Shown here in pieces: positions 48,561 through 61,900 of a stretch of 64,000 nucleotides of DNA. A program made the translations under genes and the position numbers. Every line of letters starts with the position of its first letter. The stretch's first letter is position 1. The notes under the pieces are model-generated. The model made no database searches, was not told the DNA's origin, and saw nothing but the letters and a program-made list of their open reading frames with translations. Source of the stretch: Membranipora membranacea (taxonomy: Eukaryota; Bryozoa; Gymnolaemata; Cheilostomatida; Membraniporidae); NCBI GenBank assembly GCA_914767715.1, contig OU612075.1, forward strand, positions 2,666,001-2,730,000, given 5' to 3'.

Positions 48561-51500
48561 TCACAACAGTAGAGTGCCCAGTGCTGCTAGGAATGTAGCG
48601 ATAGGTAAATATGTTAAGCTGACTGCTGAAGATCGATTCTCGTCAGTCAGAGTGTTCACACCTACAGGATAAAGGGAAGACAATCACTATATATATTGGA
48701 TCAACATGTCAACAGGGAGGGTGTCATATAATCCCTCCCTCCCACCCTCCCTCATTCAACACCCTGATTTAATTTCTGCCCTCTTAATGAATTTAAGAGT
48801 TGCCTCCCTTTGACAAATGTGACTAATTTTTTATTTTTATATCTGTGCTATTTTTTTTTCTTATTTTTTTATTTTCAATAACTTTTTATCATTTGAACCT
48901 TTTAGTTTTTTAGTCATCAGCGGCAAATCCATATATCATTTCACTATATTATGTATGTACATGTATAAATGTGACAACGAATAAAACCAAACCAAAATGC
49001 TATGTACATTGCACTTTCTATTTCTGCACACCTAGATGTTAAAATGGTGACAAATATATTTTTGTGTATATAGGTTGAGTACTTACGATATAGTTTCATG
49101 GCGACTGCACCTTCACCGTGAGTATTCTTGGCTTGGCACACGTAATAAACGTAGTCACTGTTTTCCACTGTTCTCAACGTTAGAGAATAGAACATGGACT
49201 CCATAGTACTCAAACTGCCCACGGTCATAATCTACAATGAAGCAATGTGTTTGTAAATGCCACGTTCTTGGTTTGTATTAAAACTACCATACTCTTGGCC
49301 AGCACAGTGACAAGCTAGTACAGTCAATCGTTGGACCACCTACATTAACCTCATAACTATTACTGATCAAAATGAACGTAATAAATTAAATATATAATAT
49401 TTATTTTATGAAATAAATACCTTTTGCTCGACTTTGTATTTATCGTCAGTGAGAATTGGAGCTGCATTAGCAAAGAACACATTATCCAACTTCAAGTCTC
49501 CCTTTTCATAAACAGAAGTTTGTGCCGGGCTCATCACATACCAGGACATAACGGGTCTTGGGTTTCCTTTAGAATGATAAACAGAATAAATAAAATAACC
49601 ATGCTCTAATATAAAGTCAAAGAAATTGAAAACAAATCAATTTTTAACATGAACATCACTTTTGGATACCAAATCAAATTCATAAACCTGTCCATAGATT
49701 TCAATCATGTTCAATTTAATTAAATTAAAGTTTCAATCTAAAATTGGAACAGGAAAGAGATTAAATTGACAAAACCACATCGAAAGTTGCAGTAAGACAG
49801 GTGATCCTCAAGCTATTGTGTCAAGATTTCAAATGTCGCTCAGTCTTCAGACTCACAAAGTCACATAAACTTTGCGGCAATGCTTTATGAAATGTACACA
49901 TATAAAGACATACCGTCAACTTGACACCAGAGCATGGCTGCGGTTGCTTCTGAGGTGGCAGCCCCATAACTCGGTTCTACCGGTGCGACAGACGGCGCAA
50001 ATTCTATGGAGAGGGAAGAATACATCTGATCCGGAGGCCTTACAGAGTTATCTGCACTGCACCTGTAGGATCCCCTGTCTTCTTTAGTCAAGTTAAGTAT
50101 CGTCAGATCAGTGATCTATGGATAATAAGAGATCACAATGAAACTAATCTCACGCTTGCAAGGAAATTTGGCTAATAGAGAATGCAACTCCTTTGATTTG
50201 TAGCAAGAATATCTGAGACGCCAAGAATCTTATTTGCACTGGAATATTATTCACTGGCACCCGTACTACCCATCCATCTAGTAAACAGGTGATATGATTC
50301 AGTACGACACAAATCATGAGATGTTTTCAAAAGTTGATAAATGTCCTGCTAAAAAAATGTTATCTATAGAAAATAAGAGATCACAATGAGCGAACCTCTC
50401 GCTTGCGAGGGAAGTTAGCTACAAGGGAATGCAACTCCTTCAATTTGAAAACAATTAAAGTTGTAACGAATATTCGAGCCGCCCAGCACTCCTCATAATA
50501 AACTAAAAAACGTACATTTCATTTTCATGATATTCACTAGCACCTGTATGGCGATGTCAAAGTTTTCATCTAGATTAAGCACAGAACAAATCTCTGATGG
50601 CACGGTTTCAAACTTTAATTAACGCTCTGCTCTGCTATACTAAAGGTCACTAAGTTAAGTATGTTACTGAAAAGTACTTAGATAGAACATACCGATCGTC
50701 TAGCACCTGCTGGCAGCTTCATCTGGTAGGATCTGCCTTTATCTGGCAGTGGCTTTCCATTAGCTTTACCCCATGTGACATTAGGTGCAGGTTCTCCCTC
50801 GGCCATACATGTCATTGTAACATTCATACCAAGGAAAGAATCGGCTACCAAAGTGGAAGCTGCAAATGCCATCTGAAAGTAACGAAAATAAAAAGCCTTG
50901 ATTGAAAAGAAATCTCAAAAATTATATTATTGTTCACAAAAGAAATGCTGAAATTATGCTTGAGAAAAACCATGATTACTCAAAATCAAATATTGTTGTG
51001 AGTTCGACAGTTTGACAGAGTGTACCTTAGAAAGCCTTCAGAGAAGAAGATAAAATAATGGGTACTACACAGAGAGATAAATACTACAACTATCTCTATA
51101 TCTCAGGCTAGGTATCCAAATAAGGGGACATGTGCATAGGCCTGCCGCACTTCCACCCAAAGCCCAAAGTTAGGAAATGCGGCAGTCCTATGGTCATGTC
51201 AGTTTTATAATGATTATCATACTTCACCTTAGGGGGAGAGAGAACAGTAATTGTGACAGGCATAATATCCGTAGGGCTAGAAGCTCCCTCTACATATGTA
51301 CCACACTGGTACATACCGGAATCTTGTAGTGCTAGTGAGTTCACAGTCAGATAATATATCACAGTACCTACAAAAAAATTTGAAATCTAATCTCTTGCCT
51401 CAGGTCAGGCGTTTCAACAAGAGTTGATGACTTATGAACTGTAGCTAAATGACTCACAAAAGTAAGACTAACCAACCGGAAATCGGTTGTAATCGAGTGG

Positions 51501-53716
51501 AGAGAAACCTACCACACTGATCGCGTGCTATACTATTGCATGTATATCTCTGATCGATAGAGAGTGAATTAATTCACTTTGCATGGGTACTATCACAAGG
51601 AATTTGATGTAACTTCCTGTGTTCCATTTTTTTATTTGCATGTTAAGTACTCACACTACATTGACTCTAGAGAGATAGTAATCTCGATGTCAGTGTAGAA
51701 AACTACTCAAAACAGACACTGTTTTAGCAGAATTATTTGCAGCCGACTTTTCTTAAAAGATTGTGTCACTTGTTGGGTTAGCCTGTCTTGACAAGCTTTG
51801 TCCGAACAAAGCTTGTCAAGACAGGCTATTGTTGGGTAAGATATTGGCGCAACTTATTATAGAAGGATATCGGCATATCAAATTTTAAAATGTCAACAAA
51901 TATAGAGAGCCCTCAAAGGCAAGGTCAGGCTTTTGACACAAGGTATGACTCACCTTGCAAGCAGTGCAGAGCATACCTGTGCACCAACTTAAAAACATAA
52001 TGCATCTAGTTTTGGTCAGTATTTAAATCCCAGAAAGTGGATATTAGCCCCCCCCCCCAAGCTCTCAAACTCCTTTTCTGGTAGTCAGGCACACTGTAAT
52101 CTGAGCAAATATTATGGTTTGATATGGAGGAGGGGTTAACGTAGTTTGAACTATAGTCTGAGTTTGTGGACTCGGTGACTTCTTACCTTGGCTTGGTGGA
52201 CATTCAATCTCATATTTCAACTCGCCATCTTCATCGCTATTATTATCATCAGCGACGTTACAACTCTGTGTTATAGTTTTACTGCCACTAGTACTGTTCA
52301 GATAACTCCATGTGACCTGTGAAAATTTCCATTCATAGCGAAATGAGAAAATACAGAGTTAAGACCTACATAGACGCATTGTTATTGAGGTGCATGAGTT
52401 CAAAGTCAAATGCACTTTACATAATATGGATTGGATCTGTGAAATGCTAGGCTGCCAATAGTGGCTCATTATTATGTAGGCTACATCACATAATGTAAGT
52501 TACTTTATATTATATCCATAGTACCTTGATACTACTCAACAGTGTTTTATTATTTTGACTTGTGAGTAGGAGATGATTATTTTGAGAGCACCAGTAGTAG
52601 ATTGATACCAACTTTTTACGTTTTAAACTTTATCATTTCAGTCATTTTATTTTTTACAGAAATGTATTTCAGATTAAACATTGTTCCCAGCTCGAACTCA
52701 AGTACAATGCCTGTGATCTTTGGCCATTAGTACAAGCAACACGTTTTTTCAACATAATAATAATTATTATTATAGTAATAGGCCTAGTAACAGAACTGGG
52801 CATAGATACCACAGCAGCTAAAACCTTCACACAGAATAGAGGACAGTGGAGATTACTTATACACAGCAAAGACCCTGACTGGAAGACGGAAGTTTACACA
52901 AACAGAACCGTTCGATGATGATAGTTTTAGATACCAAGACTTACAATGATGTTGGAACCAGGTGGGCTCGAGACCCAGCATGGCACTGTTGCGCTTTCTC
53001 CAGCAAACTTCACTACAGGTTCGGCTAGCCTTGTAATCTGTCCTGTCAGCTGACCATCAACTGCAAACAGAGATACAAATTTAAAGTTTTGATTCTATAT
53101 TCTGATAATCAAACTCACTACTAAGTTAAAATTATCCCTCTTGGCTCGGTTATTAGTATGGTATTTTACTCACTAACATTACATCACCGACATCTCACAG
53201 AAACTTGTCCTAGATGTTGCATAGTCTCACGACAGGTCACCAAATGAACTTGGGGTGTAATTTCATCTGGTAAAGCAGCCCAATAAATGATATGTTGTTA
53301 TAAAATATCACTTTTTATATAAATTATAGGTCTTGTACTAGTTGGGTAAAGCTGTTTTTTACTCTTTGGAGTTTGGTTGATACTGGTAACCAATGAACTC
53401 CCTCATTGCTGGTAACTGACTGAGTGCTTGTAAATGCCTTTCCAATGTGATGGCTGTGTGTGGGTGGGTTACAGAACCAGCTTACCCCAAACCAACCATC
53501 AATTCACTGATTATTCAGAGCCAACACAATACCTATATAAAGTTGGCTAGGGAGTCTAGTGAAAAATACCACCATAATGATGATGATATATATATCTATC
53601 TTGATATCTACATCCAGCAACACTGCATTGAGTGGATAATGTTAAGTCAGGGAGTATTTTAACTTACCAAAACATATGGTCAGAAAGGCTACAACAGCCC
53701 TGACTAGCTGATACAT
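48561..53716 (-). CDS. Ig gene C: complete GPI-anchored three-Ig-domain surface protein, 402 aa
   Basis: Nine exons: 53716-53668, 53060-52945, 52316-52187, 51367-51228, 50872-50693, 50115-49914, 49566-49421, 49231-49087, 48661-48561; 1209 nt with no internal stop. Exon 1 encodes the signal peptide MYQLVRAVVAFLTICF. Ig1 has Cys44, Trp58 and Cys120, plus a Cys pair in an acidic insert (SCNVADDNNSDEDGE). Ig2 has Cys167, Trp179 and Cys224; Ig3 has Cys269, Trp281 and Cys353. Sequons such as LNST and NVT suggest N-glycosylation. The C-terminus TYLPIATFLAALGTLLL follows a small-residue stretch (RSSAVS) and ends the protein, fitting a GPI-anchor signal. The architecture recalls lachesin/IgLON-like adhesion proteins; the specific orthologue is not clear. 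It faces TRIM copy 4 tail to tail. It is the only Ig copy with a visible signal peptide, and the likely parent type of A and B. Confidence 0.9.
50116..50620. repeat. Imperfect tandem duplication within Ig C intron 5
   Basis: Two diverged copies of about 240-260 bases. Each begins with CTAT...AATAAGAGATCACAATGA, continues through CTCGCTTGC or CACGCTTGC and GAATGCAACTCCTT, and ends near a GCC and a CACTGGCACC or CACTAGCACC motif. Not present in Ig A or B introns. Confidence 0.55.
51137..51190. mobile_element. 54-bp foldback MITE (family member 2), TA-flanked
   Basis: Same family as 4184-4250: TAGGCCTGCCGCA at one end pairs with TGCGGCAGTCCTA at the other. It lies in Ig C intron 4 and is absent from introns 4 of Ig A and B. 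Confidence 0.6.
51779..51828. mobile_element. 50-bp perfect palindrome MITE
   Basis: TAGCCTGTCTTGACAAGCTT and two more bases (51779-51800) are repeated in perfect inversion at 51807-51828 around a 6-base loop. TTGTTGGGT occurs on both sides. A longer relative is at 57867-57956. Confidence 0.65.
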
Positions 53717-55961
53717 CCTGACTTATAACTTAGACTCCAATCTCATACAAAAAAATAGTTGTGCCCTGCTTGTTCCCTGAGAAAAAAGTTGACTCAGTTC
53801 AAGATTACTAACCTACTTGCTGAGTGAAAGTGTATTCTGCAGAAAAAGGTCATAGAAACCGGATACATCAAGGTGTAATGAACAGAAAATATCTTAGTGC
53901 CGAGGAGACAACTTCAAATTTAATATTAAGATAAATTTGAAAATGCTTCTAAGTTCGAGTTGTGCCCTTCTAATTAAAGAGGTGACAATGTATTCCTTAA
54001 TATTATAGCAAGTTTTTTTAGGGGAGTATCATTGGTACCAAAATACATGAATGCACAGGCATCTTACACCAAAGCCAAGCCTGAGAACTATCATCACATG
54101 AATGCCTCTACAGTCCCTCCCTTCATAGTGCCAACTGCTAAGAGACTATAATCAGCAACCAAGTCTTTTAGAGCAGGCGAAATATTGTCGGGATGACATT
54201 AGCTCTCTTGTCAAATATGGTATCTAGTTTTTGTGTCACACTACATTTTTGAATTTATCCCTTATATTCATTTAAAAACTACTCCATTATAAACCCAGTC
54301 GTTTCTGCGAGAGTTTCAATAAAATCTTATCTTATCTAAATGAAAGAAACTTTAAATGAAGCAATTTATATTATCGTTGTTGATCATGTTCAGATAGTTG
54401 TAATGCCTTCACCACAAAACTTCCAAAGACTCATCAATTCCAAAGGGGCTACTGGTTGGACTCTCTCATGCTTAAAGAGTGGGAGATGTCTATAGTGATG
54501 AAAATCTAAATCTAAACAATCCATTTCCTGAGGTTACTAGGTGATATTTCCTTCTATATATTAGCAGCCCAAGATGATTTTTTGGTCCCGTGAAATCAGA
54601 ACCACTCCCAATAACTTGCTCTTCGAAACTGAATAATGCTCCATGATGTTGAATGAAATCTTATTTAGTTGAAAATCTTGAATATTTCCATCATAGCAAC
54701 AAAGTATTTTTGCATCAATAAATTTCAACAATTTTGTGCTGAGAACAATGGAAGGAAATGTTCCGTTAGCTCAATAAATCAATATGATCAAGACCAGGAA
54801 GTGAATTAGAGTTACGATTTATTTTGTCTATATGAGACACAGAAATGTACAAAAAAAAATTGGTACACAGTATTACAATACATGTACAATGTATACTCGA
54901 TTTGAGGGTATAAAGTAGATAAAAGTAAAAAATAACGCTTCCCGTCATATATTACATAAACAGTTATTTTCTAGTCATGGATAAGGCTCTATAGATTGTG
55001 TAGTCATGAAATTAATACCCAGTGCTGATTGGACGAGCTGCCAATTCACTGGGGGTTAGGTTATAAAGGGTGTAAAATGCATGTCGATTGCCTGAGAGGA
55101 CAGGTATGAAAATGTTAATTCAGTTAGGGCGGTTGCAGAACCACCCGTTGATTATGCCCAACTATACGCTGAGGAAAAAAAGCTTTCGATACGGAGTATC
55201 GTCACCATAATTGAAGGCTAGTTAGCACCATAGAAATAGTTACGTGTCAAAAATGCCTTCAAATCTAACACGAAGACAAAACGGAGGAGATAATTACGAA
55301 ACTAGGAGGAGAGGTTACTGGTGTCATGGTGGGGATTTTTAACTTAAAAAAAACAGAAAAAACTTTTTTAAATAGAACAAAAATAATGCAACACATTGAT
55401 CTTGATGATGATTACATATTCAGTAATCCAATAACTAAATTAAGGGACCCGTAATGATACTACTGGAACTTATCTAGGTGATTTCTCCGCAGTAGGCAGA
55501 GTTCGTCATGCAGGGGAGACAACTACAACTAATTAACAGTGAAGAATTATTCAATCAGGTGAAGTGGGAGGGAGTCCCACCCTACCTGTCTCAATTAATC
55601 ACCAGGGGCTAAGCTACTCTCCTCCCTAGTCGAAAAAAAACAGCGTCGTGGTAAATTAAGACGCTATCTACAGTTATTTAATAAGAAAAAAAAATTCTTC
55701 AAATTTAACCCTGATTTGTTAGTAGAAAAAAGAGGCACCTGTCTCGCCTTGGCAGTGGTAGAGCTAAATGAATGACAATAGTATAATATATGATGAATAT
55801 GCGTGAACAGCAAATTACTAATTATTATCAAAAAAAACGTATGAAAATAATTAATCTGTTATACTTTTTACATGTTCCATAAATACTGTAGCTAATTAAT
55901 ATACAAGATGTGATAACTGATTGTTTATGACACGTTTACGTTGAGTCTTACGTTGCGCAAT
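53717..55961. other. Intergenic region between Ig C and the RhoGAP gene
   Basis: No coding region, RNA gene or clear repeat seen. It should contain the promoter of Ig C (reading left) and the 3' end of the RhoGAP-START gene. The sequence is AT-rich with poly-A and poly-T runs and is not part of the duplicated blocks, so it marks the right edge of the TRIM/Ig cluster. Confidence 0.6.
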
Positions 55962-58900
55962 TCACACTTTTGTTTCATGAACGTTGACGTTGACGTTGAG
56001 CGCTTTAGTGAAGCTCTCCTTGACCTTTAATAAGTTACTAGCGGCGATAATACCGTATGATTTATTATACCATTTAGCTTGTCTACCTCGAGAGTCAATC
56101 CGCGATATGTGGGTTAGTTTGGATTTACCGGCGCCTGTGGGCTCTATGAGATAGTGGGAGGCCAGTATGATGCCCCGTATTCCACCTCCTAAACTGTTAG
56201 CTTCGTGGTCTATGGAATGCATGACTAATGCACATGCACCTTTAGGCAAGTCCTTTTTCCAAGCTCTGCAAAACAAAAACAAGATGTCATCAAATTGTGT
56301 TTTTACGAAATGTAGTGCTTATGGCAATTTGTGAAGATATGCCATCAGTAAAGAGCATTATGTCAGGATCTAAAAAACGCTACAAATCTGGCAGCTTTCA
56401 CGTTATGCATTGATTGACATCCCAGTAACAACGTTCAAAATTTCAGGCAAGCTGGTTGACAAAAGTTTTCAAGTGTCAGCTATTCTAGACACTGAACTTA
56501 GGGACCAATCAAAGATGAGAGGTCCGGCATCCATACATGAATAGCCATACGCCTGTTAGGGTCCCGTCATCCATATAATATATATCAATCACTGATATAT
56601 TTAACTAGATGTTTACCTGAGAGTGATATATTCACGTGAAGGTTGAGGTGCCATACTGTTACACACATACTGAAACACATCAAGCTGTGTATCAAGCTTC
56701 TCAACCACCCTCCATTTACTGTAGTCTTCATCCCACTTTTGTCGTTCTGTAATTTATAAAATTAACCATTAAAATCAAAAAATAAATGGCAAGGGATACT
56801 GATAAACATTTAGAATAGATAGGGAGTATATAATTTAACACCAGGACGGCAGAAACAAGCAATGCATCACCACTGCTACCATTGCATGGCTATTTCAACT
56901 CCAGTTTTATTTCTAAGAGAAACCATTGCTGACCAACACATTGCTACCAATTTATTCATGATCCACATCCCCAAAAGCAGAAATTAGCATGAGATCCAAC
57001 TAACCATTGAGAACTCTGCTGAGGACTTCTGTAGGTGGAGCCTCAATCTCAGTAGAACATTTCCATAGCCTGAGAGGATTACCATCATGTACCTTTTTAT
57101 ATGAAATATCTATACTCTCATTACTGTGTGCTGAGCTGGCTACCCAGCCTTTCTCCTTGGATTCCTGCTAAAAATTCAAAGCAGAATTGGTAAAAATACA
57201 TTCTGCAAATGATGTATATCGAAAGAGAAAAACTGTATTTATCGTTTCAATATCTTCTAGTTTAAATTTCATAATGGCAACTGTGACTAGAACAACGTTA
57301 CTGTTCATCAGAATTTTTTTAAATAGCCTCACAAATTCTTGAGGAATGATGAAAAAATTTAATTTGGAATAAAATGAATATGTCCTCCGAGAACAATTTC
57401 AATAACAGCATATCATAGGTTTTAAAACCAGCAAACCTTTTTTTGTTTCTTATTGAATGGCACTTTTGAAAACATGTTCTCGAATAATGATATAGATGCC
57501 AATACATGTATAAAAAAAGTTAATTATCCCTGCCACATACCTTGAGCAGACCCTGTATGCAGGATTCTATGTGTGTCTGATAGTCGGGTCCAGCGCCAAG
57601 CAGGCTGAGGGGAGCGGGCTCCCCGGCCTCCATATAACTGGACGAGCTCGAGCACTTAGTCAGGAAGTCCTCCGATATTCTAAACACTTTCTTACAGTCT
57701 ATTATCATTGAGGTGAGACAGTCTGTAGCCGATCTCTGCTCCATGAATTCTCTCTGCTCTGGTAATCCGATGTTCTTACGATCTGATTTAGGACTTTTAG
57801 ATTGAGCCCTGAAATAAGTTAAATAATAAAATTTGGTTGGTAATATAATGAAAGCATGTTGTCAGGTAACCTGTCTTGACAAGCTTTGTTGTGGGGAGGG
57901 GAGGGGAGGGGGGGGAGGGGAGGTGGGACTACAGCAAAGTTTGTCAAGACACGCTAGTTGTAGGGTAAGACTTGATTACCCCCATATAACCTTAGCAGTG
58001 GTGAAAGAAAATACACCACATAATGTGATGACTGTCTAGCACAAAACACAACATGTAAATGACTTTTTGCAAAATTAATTTAATTAAATTTGAATAAAAT
58101 TTAATTAGTTTAAATTTAGTAATTTGATCACACATACCTGTTATGGATATTGAAGAGACTGGGAGCGAAGCACATAGCTAGATTAGATGAAGTCATCTGG
58201 TTCTCCTCATGATAAGAGGCCATATCTGATAGGAAGTATAATAGACTCTCCAAAACCTCTCGGTTCTCATCTATAAGGTAGAAATAACAAAATTACATAA
58301 TGATAACAGATTTGTGTATGATTTATAAGAAGTAGACTGCATGATATCTATGTGCAAAGGCTTACAAGCTAATATGTTATTTGTTGGAGGCCACACCTGA
58401 GAGTTGTACTACTTTTGTTTGAGAGAAGACAATTCCGAAATATGTCATCAACTTGCATTATTTCTGCATGCGATGATTTCATAGTTTTCAGAATCAGACA
58501 TCGGTAGTTGTTTCATCCAATAACTCAGTTCATACAAGTTATGGCACATGAAGATTCTGTTTTCAGTTTCCGAACATGAGCAAACAATTTTAACTCAGTA
58601 TAAATTATTGCAGATTCTGTTTCATTTGGCTGATAAGGTCAAAGAGCTTACCAGGTAACAACAGAACACATGATTGTAGAGCCTCCAGTCTCAGCTCCTG
58701 AGGTACATGTTGATATATGGCTAAGAATGTATCAGAGAGTTTGGTGGTGACGAGGCATTCCGGTAATTCTCTCAAGTACTGCTTGAACATGTCGGCCACA
58801 TCGTACGCCTGAGCCGAGTCAAACTGTGTCACATTATCTGAAAGGAAAAGATAACAGAAAACTATAAAATCAACATTTCAACAATTCCAAAATAGGGTCT

Positions 58901-61900
58901 TTCCAAACCATGGAAATTTGTTGGAAAAGCATTTTATTTACTATGTAATGCATCAACCAAAAATACAAATCTACGCAGTCAATGCTGCTGTGTTTTGCTC
59001 ACAAGAGAAGCAACCCCTGACTGAGTAGAAAACTTGAACAAAGGTGACTCATTCTGGGCTAGGACAGTAATCAGCATACATGGCACAGTGGAGATGAGCC
59101 AACTGGAAATCTGGATTCAAAGAGCAGTGCCTTGTAATTAAAGATGAAACCCTACTGTCCCAACTTTATCATTAAAATACTTGGTGGCAAACCAACTTGA
59201 TTATACTGCAGCCAATACTGAAAGTTTTATTGAAGGTCAGATGAAGAAATGTTAGACTTTCCGTTGTATCCTTATAAGCTTTGACTAAATTAAATAACTT
59301 TGAGTACTTTAGTAAATTCAGTGCATGTTTTAAACTGTTCAGACGGGTCTGAAATTAGAAATTGAAAGCCTACAGCGCATTGACATTCCAGAGGTATTAA
59401 CTTGTCAAAATACTTGAGATTATTTTCTATGAGCAAATTGTAAGCCTTTCAATAGACTCGATGACTAGCGATTTAATTTGACTCCAATGTAGGAGAAACG
59501 AAAATATTTCAAATCCCCTTCAAATCCACTTTATTCCGTGTTAACACGGGTTTGACCCGCAGGTTAAGCTAAGCTACCATATCAAATAAAAATATTCTGA
59601 GCTGAGCTGCAGTTTCACCTGAGGCTAAGGCGCTGCCTCGGCTGACTTTTGGAGTCATGTTTCAGTAAATAAGACACTCTTTGAGTATATAACGCCAAGC
59701 TCAGACAATCAGTAGTTTGAAAACAACCCAAGGATCTATTTTACAATTTGTACCTAGCCTAGCGCTATCGGATGCATAATTTCACTCCTAAGAAAAATGC
59801 GTACAAGGTCAATATAATACAAACAAAGCAATTAAAGTAGGCATCAAAATAGACCAGCCCTCCCTAATCCGATAGATTAGATTTTAGTCAAAACGACTCC
59901 CAAAACATAACACCTCTTACCCGGGTCCTGCTCAAGGTCGTTGCGTAGTTTCTGTATCCGGCTTTTGACGCCGGACTTTCTGAAGATGCCCACGCTGTCG
60001 GGTGCTGATTTCCTGAGGAATCTCATAGCGTGTAGTATACACTGAGGTAGGGGCTGTCCGCTTCTCTGTAATATTACTGAGAGCGGCACTCCAAACACCT
60101 GCTTCTCGTTGTAATCTGGAGTACGGCTTCCTTTCTTCATAAATCTATTCACCAACCTGAGAAATAAAAGGTCCAAGGGTCACAAATCGGATCACAAAAG
60201 ACACTTTCGTACATTTAGCTTGAAGTTGTCTCACTTTGGTTCACGGCGGTGTAGTATTTGGTTGCCAAATGTTAGATTTCAGCAAAGTGAAGGACAACCA
60301 TCAAAATAACAGCTTCAATTATGTAGAGCAGACACATTAAAACACCAGACATAAAAACAATTGTTTATAGAGCAACTTTGTTTTAAGTGTAGATGTTTAC
60401 GTAACATGTTGTAGTTATATATCGACTTGGTAGACAGACGCAAGTAGTGCCAACCGTCACAATTAGATATAATTAGGACCTTGACCAGTCTTTAATTGAC
60501 ACATCGAAGAGCAAATAACTTCAGTTGTACTATTGTATCATGTGGTTCACTTGCTTGACTATAAAATTGTACAAACTCAATTAAGAAAGTTGTGGAAAGT
60601 TGATTAAAGTAATTATATAATTCAGACACCTAAGGGCTGATCTATTTAATAATGATGTAACTAACAATTAGAAGAGCCAGGCACGATCACTATACCTAAT
60701 TACATAACATCTCAGGGCCGTAGTTTATAAAAAAACGGTAGGGGAGGCAAATTCTGAGGCGAAGCATCACCAGTAACCTCCCCTCCCTCCCCGAGCAAGT
60801 TAAGCAGATCGAAATCCCAGAGGAGCTGATTCTGACAGTGAAAATCCCATTTTTTAAGGCAATTTATTGAGCATTCTAGGGGAGGCAGTGCCTCCCTGTC
60901 CCCCCTAGAACTACGACCCTGCATCTCAAGTATAAAACCAGTGTACTACACTGCCTCCCATGAGGATAATACTACACTCATGGTGAAGCCGCTGAACCTG
61001 ACAAAACAACCAGCTGCTCCCCTGTAATTTGGAGATTCATAATTTACAATACCAGATTGACTGGAATGGTTACTTTGGAGAGAGGGGAGGATAGTTGACA
61101 TGCAGTTATTGCGCGTCTCTGACTCAAGCACCAATTTAGAATCATCAAGCACCATCTTAAATGTCAAATGAGAACCTGCCAATGTCTGAGAGAAACCAAA
61201 CTAATTCCACTGGCTCCTCTTAGCACTAGATTACGTAGCAGGTTTCATCATACTTCCGACACTTTCTTATGTGAAACAATAGTCAGGCTGCTGAGTGTTT
61301 TACATCAAAATTATCGGGTAATTAAATTCATACAAACTTTAAATATGTATTACATTTGACGTGTTTTCAAGTTTGGTGTTACGGTATTTTTTTTCATTTT
61401 AAAAATACATAGTGAATGTCTCAGCAGATTTTTTTCTAAGATTATAGGTGATGGATTATTTTGTGCCAAGGATATGAGAAATTCAATATGGAGTTTTAAT
61501 GAAGAGATTTGACAATTTCAAACTCAAATATCATTGAACTATGGCATAAGTACTACTAGACAAATCTATCCTATAAGACTTACTGTAGAGAGAACCCAGA
61601 TTTATGAGATGGTGAGTATTGTTCCATAAGGCTGGTAACTTTGAGTAGTGATAACCTCTTCAGATACATCAGCTGGCCGGCTGACAGACTAGAGATGTGT
61701 AAATTCTGTGAGTTAAAACTCGGTCGATGAGACGCCACGAAACTGTGCCATCGCAATCTCACTTTCTTCTTTCTCTCTCTGTCAAAAAAATGAATATAAT
61801 TTTGGTCAATGACTAAAGCCTGGTTTCCTTTTGCATAAAAACATTCTCGAGAGTCTCAAGACTCTTGCAAGTGACCTGCAATAGTGTCTTGCCACTCTGA

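Noticed and set aside
57319-57507. 62-codon minus-strand frame in the RhoGAP gene
   Set aside because: It lies within the intron between START-region exons and has no similarity to the family.
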